A stretch of 64,000 nt of DNA from Microbispora bryophytorum (lineage in GTDB: Bacteria; Actinomycetota; Actinomycetes; Streptosporangiales; Streptosporangiaceae): positions 1 through 64,000 of the forward strand of contig NZ_VIRL01000005.1 in assembly GCF_006874465.1 (NCBI RefSeq). Direction: 5' to 3'. Both the position numbers and the translations under genes were made by a program. How positions within the stretch are numbered: position 1 is the first letter of the stretch; each line of letters starts with the position of its first letter. The notes beneath the pieces were generated by a model, which did not search any database, was not told the DNA's origin, and worked only from the letters and a program-made list of their open reading frames with translations. This document shows positions 31,716 through 38,988 of the stretch, piece by piece.

Positions 31716-32431
31716 CCCTTTCCTGTGGTGGCCGGTGCCTGTGCGGCGCCGAACCGGCGGTCGCGCCGTCGGTAGACCTCCAGGCATTCCCAGAAGTGCC
31801 CGGCCCGGAAGTCCGGCCACAGCACCCGGGGGAAGACCCATTCGGCGTATGCCACCTGCCAGAGCATGAAGTTGGAGATCCGCTGCTCTCCGGAGGTGCG
31901 GATGACCAGGTCCACCTCCGGCATGTCGGGGTGGGGCAGACGGCGGGCGAAACTCTCCTCGGTGACCAGCTCGGCCGGCACCCCGTCGCGGATCAGCGAC
32001 CGGGCGGCCTCGACGATGTCGCGGCGGCCGCCGTGGTCGAAGGCCACCGTCAACGTCATCCGGCGGTTGTCGCGGGTCAGCGTCATCAAATCGGCGATGT
32101 CCCGGGCCAGCGCGGGCGGGATTCGCGGGTCGGCGACCCCGAGGAATCGGCAGCGGATCCCGCGTGTGTGCAGTGACAGGGCGTGTTTGCGGACGGCCCG
32201 GCGCACCAGTCGCAGCAGGACGTCGACCTCGGGGGCCGGGCGCCGCCAGTTCTCGGTGGAGAAGGCATACAGGCTCAACCACTCGACGCCGGCCGTGTGG
32301 GCCGCCTCGATGACGTCGATCACGGCGACCTCCGCCGCCCGATGCCCCTCGGTGCGGGGCAGCGACCGCTGTGCGGCCCACCGGCCGTTCCCGTCCATGA
32401 CGCACGCCACGTGACGAGGGATGTCTCTCAC
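31706..32431 (-). CDS. uppS: isoprenyl transferase (cis-prenyl diphosphate synthase)
   Basis: Enzyme of 241 residues that adds isoprene units in cis to make a polyprenyl diphosphate, the usual source of lipid carriers for the cell wall. Signature HVACVMDGNGRWAAQR holds the catalytic Asp; AFSTENWRRP and DLVIRTSGEQRISNFMLWQ follow as in UppS. GTG 32431 gives VRDIPRHVAC, the family's normal N-terminus; an ATG 38 codons earlier would add an atypical Pro/Arg-rich stretch. The GTG overlaps the stop of a 20-codon leader frame. Its end overlaps the DUF2236-EF-hand gene. Actinomycetes usually have several paralogues, so this may be a specialised one. Confidence 0.92.
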   Translation of the reverse strand: MRDIPRHVACVMDGNGRWAAQRSLPRTEGHRAAEVAVIDVIEAAHTAGVEWLSLYAFSTENWRRPAPEVDVLLRLVRRAVRKHALSLHTRGIRCRFLGVADPRIPPALARDIADLMTLTRDNRRMTLTVAFDHGGRRDIVEAARSLIRDGVPAELVTEESFARRLPHPDMPEVDLVIRTSGEQRISNFMLWQVAYAEWVFPRVLWPDFRAGHFWECLEVYRRRDRRFGAAQAPATTGKGCQ

Positions 32432-32490
32432 CCTGCCGTGAGAGCTACTACGCGGACGGTGAGGACACGACGGAAGACTCCCATTGACAC
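32428..32490 (-). CDS. possible 20-residue leader peptide
   Basis: Short frame MSMGVFRRVLTVRVVALTAG (GTG start at 32490) in a different frame from the prenyltransferase, ending in GTGA so that its stop overlaps the synthase start. The context GGAAAGGGTGTCAATGGG closely resembles the start region of the DUF2236 gene (GGAAAGGGATGTCAATGAG), suggesting a real translation start. It might couple or attenuate synthesis. Confidence 0.3.
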   Translation of the reverse strand: MSMGVFRRVLTVRVVALTAG

Positions 32491-32545
32491 CCTTTCCGAG
32501 ACCGTTGCGGGGTCTCCCAGGACCCCTCGGCGACGACCATTTCAC

Positions 32546-32769
32546 GGTGCGTGAGAGAGCGACTACTTACCGTTGGTAGTCACAGTCCTTACTTCGGAGG
32601 TTTCGGTCCCGGACGACCGCCCCGGCTGGCGGGGTGGCCCCCGACGGCATCGGCCCAGGTAAAGACGTGTTTTGTCCTATTTACACCTTTCTGGGGATGT
32701 GTGTACCTTTAGGCCACACGGCAGGGGTACCCGGCCACACTTCAGCGCCATATCCGTTGCCGTGTCGTT
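32546..32769. other. promoter-bearing intergenic region
   Basis: Divergent spacer between the prenyltransferase and the muramidase. The stretch 32655-32720 is AT-rich for this genome (AAAGACGTGTTTTGTCCTAT and nearby) and probably contains the promoter of the riboswitch transcript. I see no gene. Confidence 0.5.
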
Positions 32770-32935
32770 GCCCGGACCGCGCGGTGATCGCGCGGCCGCC
32801 GAATCCGCGTCATGTGGAGCCGGGGACCCACTCTCTTCGGGGTGAATCGGCGCGCAGGCCCCCAGATGCGCCCGTAGGGCACTTCCTGCCCGAACCCGTC
32901 AGCTAACCCGGTAGGCGGCATGGAAGCAAGGAGTC
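32770..32935 (+). ncRNA. c-di-AMP (ydaO/yuaA-type) riboswitch
   Basis: Leader RNA with the conserved blocks of the ydaO motif: GCCGAATCCG (about 32798), GTGGAGCCGGGGACCCA (about 32815), GGGGTGAATCGG (about 32839), AGGGCACTTCCTGCCCGAA and CCCGTCAGCTAACCCGGTAG (32875-32915), ending GGCATGGAAGCAAGGAG. In actinobacteria this RNA binds c-di-AMP and commonly turns off genes for cell-wall hydrolases. Here it precedes a GH25 muramidase. The AAGGAG near its 3' end probably serves as the ribosome site of that gene, so control could be translational or transcriptional. Confidence 0.85.
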
Positions 32936-32944
32936 AACCCCGTC

Positions 32945-33658
32945 ATGTGCACCCATCGGCTCTCCCCCGGGAGCCGGCCCTCCCGCCGGCGCCTGCGCTC
33001 CGCCCTCGCGGCGGCGACCCTCGCCATCTCGGCCGCCGTCACGGCGGGCGTCGCCCTGCCCGCCCCGGCCTACGCGAACCCGCACACGTACGGCCAGGAC
33101 GTCTCCGGCTACGAGGCCGACCACGACTGGATGAACAGCCGCGCGCAGTTCGGCTTCATCAAGGCCACGGAGGGGACCGACTGGGTCGATTCGTCCTTCC
33201 CCCGGCACTGGCAGGAGCTGGCCAAGAAGGGCATCGTCCGCGGCGCCTACCACTACGGCCACCCCTCCGACGACCCCATCGCCGACGCCAACCACTTCCT
33301 CAAGGTGGTGAACTCGCAGCCGAGCAAGCCCGGCGACATCCTGGTCCTCGACCTGGAGGACACCGACGGCGAGTCCGTCGAGCACGTCAACAAGTGGGCC
33401 AAGACCTGGCTGGAGTACGTGACGGCCAAGACCGGCGCCAGGCCGATGTTCTACAGCGGGTGGAACTTCGCCAACAAGTACGGCCGCGGCCTCGGCCAGT
33501 ACCCCCTGTGGGTGGCCCACTACAGCAAGGCCCCGGGTGACATCACGCCGCCCGCCGACTGGAAGTCCTGGGCGATCCACCAGTACACCGACTCGCCCAT
33601 CGACCAGAACGTCTCCACGCTGACGCCGGCCCAGCTGCGCGCCCTCGGCCGGCCGTAG
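32945..33658 (+). CDS. secreted GH25 muramidase (lysozyme)
   Basis: Exported peptidoglycan hydrolase of 237 residues. A long Arg-rich N-terminus and signal peptide (SALAAATLAISAAVTAGVAL) end near AYA-NPH. The GH25 barrel begins with GQDVSGYEADHDW (catalytic-side Asp), has FGFIKATEGTDWVD, GAYHYGHPSDD and the acid pair in LVLDLEDTDG (Asp and Glu), and covers the rest of the protein with no cell-wall-binding domain. It cleaves the MurNAc-GlcNAc bond. AAGGAG lies 12 bases before the ATG at 32945. Expression should respond to c-di-AMP through the riboswitch in its leader. Confidence 0.95.
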   Translation: MCTHRLSPGSRPSRRRLRSALAAATLAISAAVTAGVALPAPAYANPHTYGQDVSGYEADHDWMNSRAQFGFIKATEGTDWVDSSFPRHWQELAKKGIVRGAYHYGHPSDDPIADANHFLKVVNSQPSKPGDILVLDLEDTDGESVEHVNKWAKTWLEYVTAKTGARPMFYSGWNFANKYGRGLGQYPLWVAHYSKAPGDITPPADWKSWAIHQYTDSPIDQNVSTLTPAQLRALGRP

Positions 33659-33670
33659 CCCGTACGGGCC

Positions 33671-33694
33671 CCGGGGTGGGACGCCCCACCCCGG
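33671..33694. terminator. bidirectional hairpin between muramidase and secDF
   Basis: CCGGGGTGGG (33671-33680) / CCCACCCCGG (33685-33694), a perfect 10-bp stem with a 4-base loop between convergent genes. No T-tract. Confidence 0.6.
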
Positions 33695-33711
33695 AACCCG
33701 GGCCGGCCGGG

Positions 33712-35958
33712 TCAGACCACGGCGCCGGAACCGTCGCGCCGCGCGGGCCTGGCACGCGGGGCCGCGGGAACCGGTGGCGGCTGGGTGGTGCGCTTCTCCA
33801 GCGCGATCGCCGCCGGTCCGGCCACGAACGACGACGACAGCGTCCCCACGATGATGCCGATCAGCAGGGCGACGGCGAAGTCGCGCAGCGAGTCGCCGCC
33901 GAACACCGCCAGCGCCGCCAGGATGAACAGCGCACCGAGCCCGGTGTTGACCGTGCGCGGCACGGTCTGCAGGATCGCGGTGTTCACCACCCGGACGAAC
34001 GGCTCCCCGCGCCGCACCGGCCACAGCTCCCGCACCCGGTCGAAGAGCACGACCTTGTCGTTGACCGAATAGCCGATGATGGTGAGCATCGCGGCCAGGA
34101 ACACCCCGTCGATCGGCTTGCCCATCCAGGCGAACGCTCCGACGACGACGGCCGCGTCCACGAACAGCGCCGCCACGGCCGCCGCGCCGAACGTCCACCG
34201 GAACCGGAACGCCAGGTAGGCGAGCTGCGCCGCGAGCGCGACGGCGAGCGCGATGAGCGCGTTGCGGCGCAGCTCCTCGCCGAGGCTCGGCCCGATGAGC
34301 TCGTCGCGCTGCTTGGCGACCTCGCCCACACTCCGGTCCAGCGCCTCCTCCATGCGGACCACGTCGTCGGCGCTGATCTGCCCGGTGCGGACCGAGATCG
34401 CGTCGTCCGACTGCTGCACGACGGCCGAGGGGAACCCGGCGTCCGCCACCGCCTGCCTGGCCGCCGCGACGTCGACGGGTTTGCTCGTGCCGAACTCCAC
34501 GATCCGGCCGCCGGTGAACTCGACGCCGTAGTTCAGGCCGCGGGTGACCAGCCCCGCCCCCGCCAGCACGAGCAGCCCGGCCGCGACGGCGAGCCACAGC
34601 CGCCTGCCGCGCATCAGGTCCGGGTCGCGCCGGGTCAACCAGGTCCTGACCCGGCCGATCGAGCCGATCCCGGACGCCCGGGGGCCGATCCTGGCGATGA
34701 GGGCCGCGGTGAGCACCCGGGTGATCAGCATCGCCGAGACCAGCGAGGCGAGCACGCCGATGGCCAGCGTCACGCCGAAGCCCTTCACCGGCCCGGAGGC
34801 GAGCCAGAACAGCAGCCCCGCGGCGAGCAGGGTGGTGATGTTGGAGTCGGCGATCGCGCTCCAGGCGTTCTTGAAGCCCCGGTCGAGGGCCGCCTTGAGG
34901 CCCCGGCGGGGCGCCGCGCCGTACTCCTCCCTGGCCCGTTCGAAGACCAGCACGTTGGCGTCCACCGCCATGCCGATCGCCAGGACGAACCCGGCCAGGC
35001 CGGGCAGTGTGAGCGTGGCCCCCATGGCCACGAGCCCGGCGTACGAGATCAGGCCGTAGCAGGCGAGCGCGACCGCGGCCAGCACGCCCACCAGCCGGTA
35101 GACGACGCCGATGAACACCGCGGTCAGAATCACCCCGACGAGGCCGGCCTTGGCGCTCGCGGCGATGGCGTCGGCGCCGAGGGTCGGGCCGACCGTGCGC
35201 TGCTCGACCAGTTCCAGCGGCACCGGGAGCGAGCCGCCCTTGATCAGCACCGCGAGGTTCTGTGCCTCCTGCGGGGTGAACGACCCGGTGATCTGCGTGG
35301 TGCCGCCGGAGATCCCCACCTCGCAGGCGATCGACTCGTCCACCTGCGGCGAGGAGATGATCTCCTTGTCGAGGACGATGGCGACGCGGCGCTTGTGGTC
35401 GCCGGGCGGCGCGCAGGCCGCCTTCCCGGTCAGCTCCCGCCAGGGGCCGGGTTCCTTGAAGTCGATCGTGACGAACCAGCCGGGCCCCGCCTGGGGGTCG
35501 CTGCGCGCGGCGGCGTCGGTGACGCCGGCCCCGCTGAGGGCGACCGGGCCGAGCTTCAGCTTCTGGCCGCTCTCGTCGGCGACCGCGTCCCTGTCTTCGC
35601 CCTCGGCGGGACCGAGCACCGGATGGAAGTTGAGCTGGGCGGTCTTGCCGATGACCGCGGAGGCCTCGCGCGGGTCGAGCACGCCGGGCAGTTCGACGAT
35701 GATCCGCCTTTCGCCGGAGCGGACCAGGGTGGGATCGACGACTCCGAGGGCGTCCGCCCGGCGCCGGAGCACGTCGAGGGCACGGTCGGTGGCGTCGGCG
35801 TCCGCCTTGACCGTGGGGGAGTCCTTCGTCTCGAAGACGAGCTGGGTGCCGCCGCGCAGGTCGAGGCCGAGGCGCGGGGCCATGGTGAGGGCGAGCAGAA
35901 GTGAGGTCGCGATGACGGCGAGCGCCGCCACCGCACGCCACATGGGCGCACGGGACAT
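33712..35958 (-). CDS. secDF: fused SecDF protein-export membrane protein
   Basis: Single chain of 748 residues joining SecD and SecF, which use the proton gradient to pull proteins out of the Sec channel. SecD half: first helix, then LGLDLRGGTQLVFE and a large exterior domain (about 35-255), then helices with GFVLAIGMAVDANVLVFERAREE. SecF half starts near 410 with LNYGVEFTGGRIVEFG and ends with helices containing IIGYSVNDKVVLFDRVRE and FAVALLIGIIVGTLSSSFVAGPAA. Most actinomycetes carry separate secD and secF next to yajC; this fused copy has no such neighbours, so it is probably an accessory paralogue. Confidence 0.95.
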   Translation of the reverse strand: MSRAPMWRAVAALAVIATSLLLALTMAPRLGLDLRGGTQLVFETKDSPTVKADADATDRALDVLRRRADALGVVDPTLVRSGERRIIVELPGVLDPREASAVIGKTAQLNFHPVLGPAEGEDRDAVADESGQKLKLGPVALSGAGVTDAAARSDPQAGPGWFVTIDFKEPGPWRELTGKAACAPPGDHKRRVAIVLDKEIISSPQVDESIACEVGISGGTTQITGSFTPQEAQNLAVLIKGGSLPVPLELVEQRTVGPTLGADAIAASAKAGLVGVILTAVFIGVVYRLVGVLAAVALACYGLISYAGLVAMGATLTLPGLAGFVLAIGMAVDANVLVFERAREEYGAAPRRGLKAALDRGFKNAWSAIADSNITTLLAAGLLFWLASGPVKGFGVTLAIGVLASLVSAMLITRVLTAALIARIGPRASGIGSIGRVRTWLTRRDPDLMRGRRLWLAVAAGLLVLAGAGLVTRGLNYGVEFTGGRIVEFGTSKPVDVAAARQAVADAGFPSAVVQQSDDAISVRTGQISADDVVRMEEALDRSVGEVAKQRDELIGPSLGEELRRNALIALAVALAAQLAYLAFRFRWTFGAAAVAALFVDAAVVVGAFAWMGKPIDGVFLAAMLTIIGYSVNDKVVLFDRVRELWPVRRGEPFVRVVNTAILQTVPRTVNTGLGALFILAALAVFGGDSLRDFAVALLIGIIVGTLSSSFVAGPAAIALEKRTTQPPPVPAAPRARPARRDGSGAVV

Positions 35959-35991
35959 GAAGCCTCCACAGGCGTACGAGTGGGAAAGGTC

Positions 35992-36405
35992 TCAGTACGC
36001 GGTGGAGGGAGGAGCGCGGGCCGTGGCGGGCCGGCGCGGGAACTGGGCGGGCGGGCCGTCGTGGTGCGGCCCGGCCCGGGTGACCCGGGTGCCGCCGCGC
36101 GGCGCCGCCGGGTTGGGCAGCACGACCGGGCCGCCGGACGCGCCGGCGCCGCCCGCTCCCGCCTGGACCCGAGGTGGGTCGCCCTGGGCCGGTCGCGTCG
36201 CGTGCGCGGGAGTGCGGGCCGCCGGGCGGCCCGCGGCGAGCTGGGAGCCCTGGTGATGGCGAGGGCCGGCGTCGACGTGAGCGCTGTGGACGCCGGCGGC
36301 GCGATACGGCGTCTGCGTCGCGGACGCGGACGCCGGCACGCCGCCGGAGGTCAGGAGGATCGCGTGCAGCAGGAGCAGCAGCGCGGCGGTCAGCCTGCGT
36401 CGCAC
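35992..36405 (-). CDS. small exported Pro/Gly/Arg-rich protein
   Basis: Hypothetical protein of 137 residues. GTG 36405 has GGGAGGG 5 bases upstream and opens a signal-like segment (VRRRLTAALLLLLHAILLTSG, cleavage near ASA-TQT). The mature part is low-complexity, rich in Pro, Gly, Ala, His and Arg, with no recognised domain. It ends 33 bp before the SecDF start on the same strand. A similar small exported protein is divergent at 36630. Confidence 0.55.
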   Translation of the reverse strand: MRRRLTAALLLLLHAILLTSGGVPASASATQTPYRAAGVHSAHVDAGPRHHQGSQLAAGRPAARTPAHATRPAQGDPPRVQAGAGGAGASGGPVVLPNPAAPRGGTRVTRAGPHHDGPPAQFPRRPATARAPPSTAY

Positions 36406-36629
36406 GGGTTCCCTCCCTCCCACGAACCGGTCTTGCGGCCACCGTAGCGAGTTCCGTGCGCGGGTGCCGCGTGCCGTACCCGCGCCAGGGGGAACGGAAA
36501 AACGCGCCCAGGCGGACGGGAGCGTGTCCGGAATGCGGGTACGCACTACGAATGGCGGAAATCGGGCAGGGGCCGATAGGGAGAAACGGGCAACGGAAAA
36601 CGCGGATGACCGTTTCGCGAAGGTGGGTT

Positions 36630-37013
36630 ATGGTCGGTCTCATGGCGACCTCACGACGTGGCACGTGCGGGTCCACCGCCTTCACGTTGGTGGTGGGCCT
36701 GCTGATGCTTGCCCTCGCGCTGGTCGCCTCCACGCCCGCCTGGTATGGCGGCGACCCCGCCCAGCGCATGCCGCAGGCCGCCGCCGAGGTGTGGACGCCG
36801 GGGGCGTGGACGCCGCAGTCGGCGACGCTGCCGACGGGCGCCGCCGGTCCCGAGCATCTGCCGTTCCCGTCCCGGCCGCATAATGTGGCGGCCGCGCCTG
36901 CGGCTCCCGTCTCCGCGCCGGCGCAGGCCCGGCACCACGAGGACATCGTCCTCAGCCCGCAACAGACCGGGCATCGCACCGCCGGCTCGCGCAGCCCGCC
37001 ACAGTCCCTGTGA
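36630..37013 (+). CDS. small membrane-anchored hypothetical protein
   Basis: Protein of 127 residues with one N-terminal membrane segment or signal (FTLVVGLLMLALALVASTPAW) and a Pro/Ala-rich tail containing HNVAAAPAAPVSAPAQARHH. ATG 36630 has AAGGTGGG a few bases upstream. No family recognised. It is divergent from the small exported protein at 35992-36405; the 220-bp gap probably holds both promoters. Confidence 0.5.
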   Translation: MVGLMATSRRGTCGSTAFTLVVGLLMLALALVASTPAWYGGDPAQRMPQAAAEVWTPGAWTPQSATLPTGAAGPEHLPFPSRPHNVAAAPAAPVSAPAQARHHEDIVLSPQQTGHRTAGSRSPPQSL

Positions 37014-37314
37014 CCCGAGCCCGCTCGGAGCGCGCCGGAACCGCGGCACCGTCCCGGTCCTCGTCCGCGCGCGCCTGACCCGTCCCCGGCCACGCCGGCC
37101 CGGCGCGTCGCACTTCGCCATACCGCCAGCCGCCCAGCCGTCCGGCGGCGCGACCACGCGTCGTGCCCCGGCGGTCGTGGCGCGCCCCGGGCCGCCCTCC
37201 GAGCGTTTCGGCCATCAGCACATGCGGGTCCGCCCGCGTACCCGTCTCGCGCACCGGCATCGGTGCGTCGATGGCGCGCGTGCTCGCGCGCCGCCTCATC
37301 CCTCACCTGGAGTG

Positions 37315-37692
37315 ATGCCGCTTATGGCAGAGATCAGGTCGCCGCGCCTCCTCATGGAGGAGTGCCGGCGGTACACGACGCAGCTGTCCGAGCTGCGCAT
37401 GCTGCTCGAAGAGCGGCTCCACGCCGCCCAGGCCGAGCTGGCCCGGCTGCGGGACCCGTACGACCCCTGCGAGGTGGCGCCGTCCGCCGCCCGCACCCGG
37501 CCGTCCGCCGCGCGCGTACGGCAGGCGCGTCTCGACGTCGCCGCGATCGAGGCGGCGCTGGAGCGGATGGATCGGGGCCTCTACGGCACCTGCACCCGAT
37601 GCGAGGTGTTCCTGCCGCTCGACCGGCTCCGGCTCGCGCCGCACGTGCAGCAGTGCGCCTCCTGCGCCGGCGAGACCCGGTTGACGGCATGA
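37315..37692 (+). CDS. TraR/DksA C4-type zinc-finger protein (first)
   Basis: Protein of 125 residues. The N-terminal half is a helical hairpin/coiled coil (TTQLSELRMLLEERLHAAQAE) and the C-terminal part is a DksA-type C4 zinc finger: CTRC-x17-CASC, with the family phrase RMDRGLYGTCTRC. DksA relatives bind in the RNA polymerase secondary channel. GGAG precedes ATG 37315; a second in-frame ATG lies at 37324. Its stop overlaps the MreB-like gene (ATGA), the first link of a three-gene operon. Confidence 0.88.
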   Translation: MPLMAEIRSPRLLMEECRRYTTQLSELRMLLEERLHAAQAELARLRDPYDPCEVAPSAARTRPSAARVRQARLDVAAIEAALERMDRGLYGTCTRCEVFLPLDRLRLAPHVQQCASCAGETRLTA

Positions 37693-38477
37693 CGGCCCTG
37701 GCCCTCGACCTCGGCACCGCGCGGATCCGGCTGCTGCTGTCCAGCAGCACGACGATCAGGGAGCGGCCGTCGGCGTGCGGCGATCCGGAGGCGCGCCGGT
37801 GGCCGGTGCGGCACGGCATGGTCGCCGACATGCCGGGATGCGCCCGGCTGGTCCGCACGGCGCTGAGCGACGCCGTGACCGAGCGGCACCCGCCGCTGGA
37901 GCGCGTCCTGCTCGGCGTGCCCGTCGCGGCCTCGCGACTGGACCGGCGGGCCGCGTACGCGGCGGTCAGCAGCGCCGCCCGCTGCCGGGTGGCGATCGTC
38001 GAGGAGCCGCTGGCCGCGGCGGTCGGCTGCGGTGTGGACATCGCCGACCCGAGGCCCCGGCTCCTGCTGGACGCGGGAGCGGGGATCGCCGAGGCCGTCG
38101 TCATCCGCGCCGGAGAGATCGCCGACGCGGGCGCCGTGCAGGTCGCCGGGCAGGTCGGCGCGGGCGAGCCGGCGGAGGGCGCCGGCTGCCCGCCCTACGC
38201 GCGGGAACGCGTCGTGGCGATGGTCGCCGACCTGATCGCGCGTGTTCCCGCCGCCCTGCGGGCGACCGTCCGGCAGCAGGGCCTGCTGATCACGGGCGGC
38301 GGCGCCCGCGACCCGGAGCTGGCCCGCAAGCTCTGCGCGGAGCTGCGGATCACCGTCAGCCCCGTGGCCGATCCCGCCAACGCGACCGTCAGAGGGCTGG
38401 CCTGCCTGCTTGGCACCTCTGGCTCTTCTGGCACCTCTGCCATCGGACGAAAGGACATCGACGATGACCACCAGTGA
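37689..38477 (+). CDS. short MreB-like actin-fold ATPase
   Basis: Protein of 262 residues with the three nucleotide-binding motifs of the actin/Hsp70 fold: phosphate-1 ALDLGTARIRLLL at the N-terminus, phosphate-2 LLLDAGAGIAEAVVI near 120 and the adenosine motif LLITGGGARDPELARKL near 200. VEEPLAAAVGCGVDI is also MreB-like. It is about 80 residues shorter than normal MreB and lacks an evident membrane-insertion loop. It overlaps a DksA-like gene at each end (4 and 14 bp), so all three are translated together. Truncated MreB-like proteins are known in Streptomyces (I recall SCO6166); their role is not settled. Confidence 0.85.
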   Translation: MTALALDLGTARIRLLLSSSTTIRERPSACGDPEARRWPVRHGMVADMPGCARLVRTALSDAVTERHPPLERVLLGVPVAASRLDRRAAYAAVSSAARCRVAIVEEPLAAAVGCGVDIADPRPRLLLDAGAGIAEAVVIRAGEIADAGAVQVAGQVGAGEPAEGAGCPPYARERVVAMVADLIARVPAALRATVRQQGLLITGGGARDPELARKLCAELRITVSPVADPANATVRGLACLLGTSGSSGTSAIGRKDIDDDHQ

Positions 38478-38802
38478 CGAGTTCACCGCCATCAGCGAGC
38501 CGCAGAGGCAGGCGATGCGCGCCGACCTGGAGGAGCAGCTCCACCGGCGTGAGGTGCAGCTGCGTGACCTGCGGGCCGCCGTCGACGGCGGCAACGACGA
38601 CACCGCCAGGCTCGCGCTGCTCGCCGACGTCGCCGCCACCGAGCGGGCGGTGGCCGAGCTGTGCAAGGCGCTGGAGCGGGTCGAGGAGGGAAACTACGGC
38701 CGCTGCGCCGACTGCACCGCGGTCATCCCGTTCGGCCGGCTGAAGATCCGGCCCATGGCCCGTTACTGCATCGCCTGCCAGCGGCGCCACGAGGCCCGCT
38801 GA
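38464..38802 (+). CDS. TraR/DksA C4-type zinc-finger protein (second)
   Basis: Protein of 112 residues, paralogous in plan to the first: coiled-coil N-terminus (MRADLEEQLHRREVQLRDL) and C4 zinc finger CADC-x17-CIAC with the phrase VEEGNYGRCADC. The start lies 14 bp inside the MreB-like gene, so expression is coupled. A strong terminator follows. The two zinc-finger proteins differ enough to be distinct partners rather than a recent duplication. Confidence 0.9.
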   Translation: MTTSDEFTAISEPQRQAMRADLEEQLHRREVQLRDLRAAVDGGNDDTARLALLADVAATERAVAELCKALERVEEGNYGRCADCTAVIPFGRLKIRPMARYCIACQRRHEAR

Positions 38803-38810
38803 CGCCCGGT

Positions 38811-38853
38811 GCCGCCCGCTCCGCTCCGCGCTAGCGGCGGCGGAGCGGGCGGC
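38811..38853 (+). terminator. strong terminator of the DksA-MreB-DksA operon
   Basis: Perfect 14-bp stem GCCGCCCGCTCCGC (38811-38824) / GCGGAGCGGGCGGC (38840-38853) with an inner CCGC-GCTA-GCGG hairpin in the loop, 8 bases after the last gene. Confidence 0.75.
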
Positions 38854-38988
38854 GGTTCGTGACGGCACCCGGTCGTACCAGGTGACGGTGGCGCCGTTGC
38901 CGAAGGACCACCTGCGGCCCGGCTGCACGAGCTCGTCGAGCAGCCGGTGGAGTGTCTGGTCTCGGCGGCCGTGTGACGGACCGCGGTG

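Noticed and set aside
32903-37306. Very long minus-strand open frame of 1467 codons
   Set aside because: Antisense or out-of-frame shadow across the GH25, secDF and neighbouring genes, caused by high GC; composition is Arg/Pro/Gly-rich with no domain.
38389-38928. Minus-strand frame after the DksA-MreB-DksA operon
   Set aside because: Mostly antisense to the second DksA-like gene; only the short part beyond 38854 is free and it shows no domain.
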